A stretch of 64,000 nucleotides of DNA from Paraburkholderia tropica (lineage in GTDB: Bacteria; Pseudomonadota; Gammaproteobacteria; Burkholderiales; Burkholderiaceae). The notes under the pieces were generated by a model. The model ran no database searches, had not been told where the DNA came from, and saw only the letters and a list, made by a program, of their open reading frames with translations. Of this stretch, positions 62,885-64,000 are shown in pieces (within the stretch, counting starts at the first letter, position 1; every line of letters begins with the position of its first letter). The translations under genes were made by a program, and so were the position numbers. The stretch is from positions 372,001 through 436,000 of the forward strand of contig NZ_FNZM01000003.1 in NCBI RefSeq assembly GCF_900109265.1, written 5' to 3'.

Positions 62885-62922
62885 TAAAAAGACCGCTGCC
62901 CGCGAAGGCAGCGGTTTTTTAT
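62885..62922. terminator. Bidirectional Rho-independent terminator
   Basis: Stem ACCGCTGCC / GGCAGCGGT (62892-62915) with a CGCGAA loop, A-rich on the left and T-rich on the right. It separates the ribbon-helix-helix gene from the convergent small secreted-protein gene. Confidence 0.9.
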
Positions 62923-62961
62923 ATGGCGACGGCGTCAATCCATTGCGATTGATTGCGCGGC

Positions 62962-63255
62962 TTACTGACCCGAAGGCGACTTCGTGGAAGGCGTTGCGAG
63001 CGTGTTGTTCGTGCCGTAAGCCGGCGCGATCGACGTCGCGTTCGAATTCGCGCCATTCGCCTGATTCGCATTCGACGTACCGGCGCCGCTATCGGAATTG
63101 GCGAGGCCCGGCGTGCCATAGCCGCTTGCGGGCGGCGCGACCGGCGACTTCACGCTCGGCGTCGCGAGCGTGTTGTTTTGCGCGAATGCCGCGCCCGACA
63201 TCAACAAAGCAGTGGCGGCAGCGGCTGCGAACAGCGTGCTGGTAATGGGCTTCAT
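62962..63255 (-). CDS. Small secreted protein, NNTLATPSVKSP family (second copy)
   Basis: 97 residues: signal peptide (MKPITSTLFAAAAATALLMS to GAAFAQ), then NNTLATPSVKSPV at the mature N-terminus and NNTLATPSTKSPSGQ at the C-terminus, so the motif occurs twice within this one protein. SGYGTPGLANSDSG matches the protein at 17969. GGAGGAGC precedes the ATG. The mature chain is rich in Asn, Ala, Ser and Gly and likely disordered. Role unknown. Confidence 0.78.
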   Translation of the reverse strand: MKPITSTLFAAAAATALLMSGAAFAQNNTLATPSVKSPVAPPASGYGTPGLANSDSGAGTSNANQANGANSNATSIAPAYGTNNTLATPSTKSPSGQ

Positions 63256-63538
63256 GATTTGCTCCTCCATTATTGGACTGAATTTTCGACATAAACGACG
63301 CAAAACGAGGTTTTCGTCATGCGCGGTAGCGCAGATAAAACGCCATGTCGTGTATCGACGGCGCGAATTCGAGTCCGCGCCATGTCTTGCCAAGTTTAGG
63401 AAAGGCGCCGCTGATAATGAAGCACGTTGTACGCAATGGTGAATTTCGATTTTTGATGACCGATCGAAAGCACTATTGCGTACAGGGTCTTTGCGCGCGC
63501 ATCGATCGATTGCGCCGCGCTCATTCAATTTCATTCAA

Positions 63539-64000
63539 TTACGGCCCGAACCAGCCGACCGCGTGAATCTGCTCGATGCGCTGCGCCAGCGAAATCGCGC
63601 CGTGAATCTCGCCGGGCATCGGCAGATCGATCACATGCCAGCGCCCTGCATCGTCGAGATCGAGCCAGAGGGCGGGGCCGTGCTTGTCGAGTGCATCGAG
63701 TGAATCGAGCGGGTCCGATCTGTCGATGCGCAGCGACGCGCCGGACGCCGCCATGTCCGTGCGCTGCATCGCCGCCGACATACTCGCGAAACGCGCGGCA
63801 TGGCGCTGACGTGCTTCGTCCTGCGTACGCCGTACGCTGTTGCGCAGCGTGTCCCACACGTTTGCGCTCGCGCGTCGCTGCGGATGCTGACTCGCGGCCT
63901 GCTGCGTTTCGCCGCCCGGTCGCGGCATCGCGACGCCGAGTCCGAGCGTGGCCTGCCCGATCGCTATCAGCACCCAGATGCCCGCGAACGCGATATCGAC
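63539..64000 (-). CDS. Partial unknown protein (N-terminus beyond window)
   Basis: The frame is open to base 64000, giving a C-terminal piece of about 153 residues. It starts in a hydrophobic segment (VDIAFAGIWVLIAIGQATLG), then a basic/Gln-rich stretch (RNSVRRTQDEARQRHAARFA) and ends GPALWLDLDDAGRWHVIDL...WFGP. The hydrophobic part is probably a membrane anchor. No family is recognised. Confidence 0.6.
   Translation of the reverse strand, partial: VDIAFAGIWVLIAIGQATLGLGVAMPRPGGETQQAASQHPQRRASANVWDTLRNSVRRTQDEARQRHAARFASMSAAMQRTDMAASGASLRIDRSDPLDSLDALDKHGPALWLDLDDAGRWHVIDLPMPGEIHGAISLAQRIEQIHAVGWFGP

Overview
The window is a GC-rich chromosomal or megaplasmid segment of a beta-proteobacterium of the Burkholderiaceae, most like Paraburkholderia, Burkholderia or Caballeronia with Ralstonia-like content. 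The reasons are a DUF4148 protein, the codon use, and an hrp type III secretion (T3SS) cluster with the Ralstonia/Xanthomonas (Hrp2) gene set and order. No rRNA, tRNA, CRISPR array or intact insertion sequence was seen.

Left flank (1-19.8 kb). First comes a divergent locus with an LLM flavin monooxygenase (cut by the window edge), a flavin reductase, an alpha/beta hydrolase and a DUF1185 protein, facing a DUF1330 gene. Then follow single metabolic, transport and regulatory genes, two of them N-terminally truncated remnants (an MFS pump and a GNAT). A complete arabinofuranoside module is next: CUT1 ABC transporter, GH51 arabinofuranosidase and an FCD-type GntR regulator. A small secreted Asn/Ser/Gly-rich protein, a TPR protein and an exported protein close the flank.

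T3SS island (about 19.8-61.7 kb). Two large paralogous effector-like proteins resembling the AWR/RipA family lie convergently. They are followed by a 1213-residue winged-helix/ATPase regulator, a GNAT and a small protein whose C-terminus resembles the Hrp pilin. The secretion core consists of two divergent blocks: hrcU-hrcV-hpaP-hrcQ-hrcR-hrcS-hpaA then hrcD-hrpD6-hrpE-hpaB on the minus strand, and hrpB1-hrpB2-hrcJ-hrpB4-hrcL-hrcN-hrpB7-hrcT-hrpB-hrcC on the plus strand. hrpG faces hrcC. Beyond hrpG is a tightly coupled three-gene enzyme cassette (Rieske oxygenase, MenD-like ThDP enzyme, polysaccharide-pyruvyl-transferase-like protein), then an LLM monooxygenase, a DUF3455 lipoprotein, a harpin-like protein and a second HrpB1-like protein.

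Regulation is readable in the DNA. Plant-inducible-promoter (PIP/hrpII) boxes of the form TTCGC-N15-TTCGC precede hrcU, hrpB1, hrcD, the pilin-like gene, the GNAT gene and one AWR-like gene; a one-base variant precedes the other. Six of the seven have a YANNNT -10 element 30-31 bases downstream. This fits a HrpG -> HrpB -> PIP-box cascade encoded in the same island. The right flank holds a DJ-1/PfpI protein, a ribbon-helix-helix protein, a second member of the small secreted family, and a partial gene at the edge.

The most interesting candidates are the Rieske/MenD-like/pyruvyltransferase cassette embedded in the hrp island, the PIP-box genes of unknown function at 30.5-32.2 kb, and the paralogous AWR-like pair.
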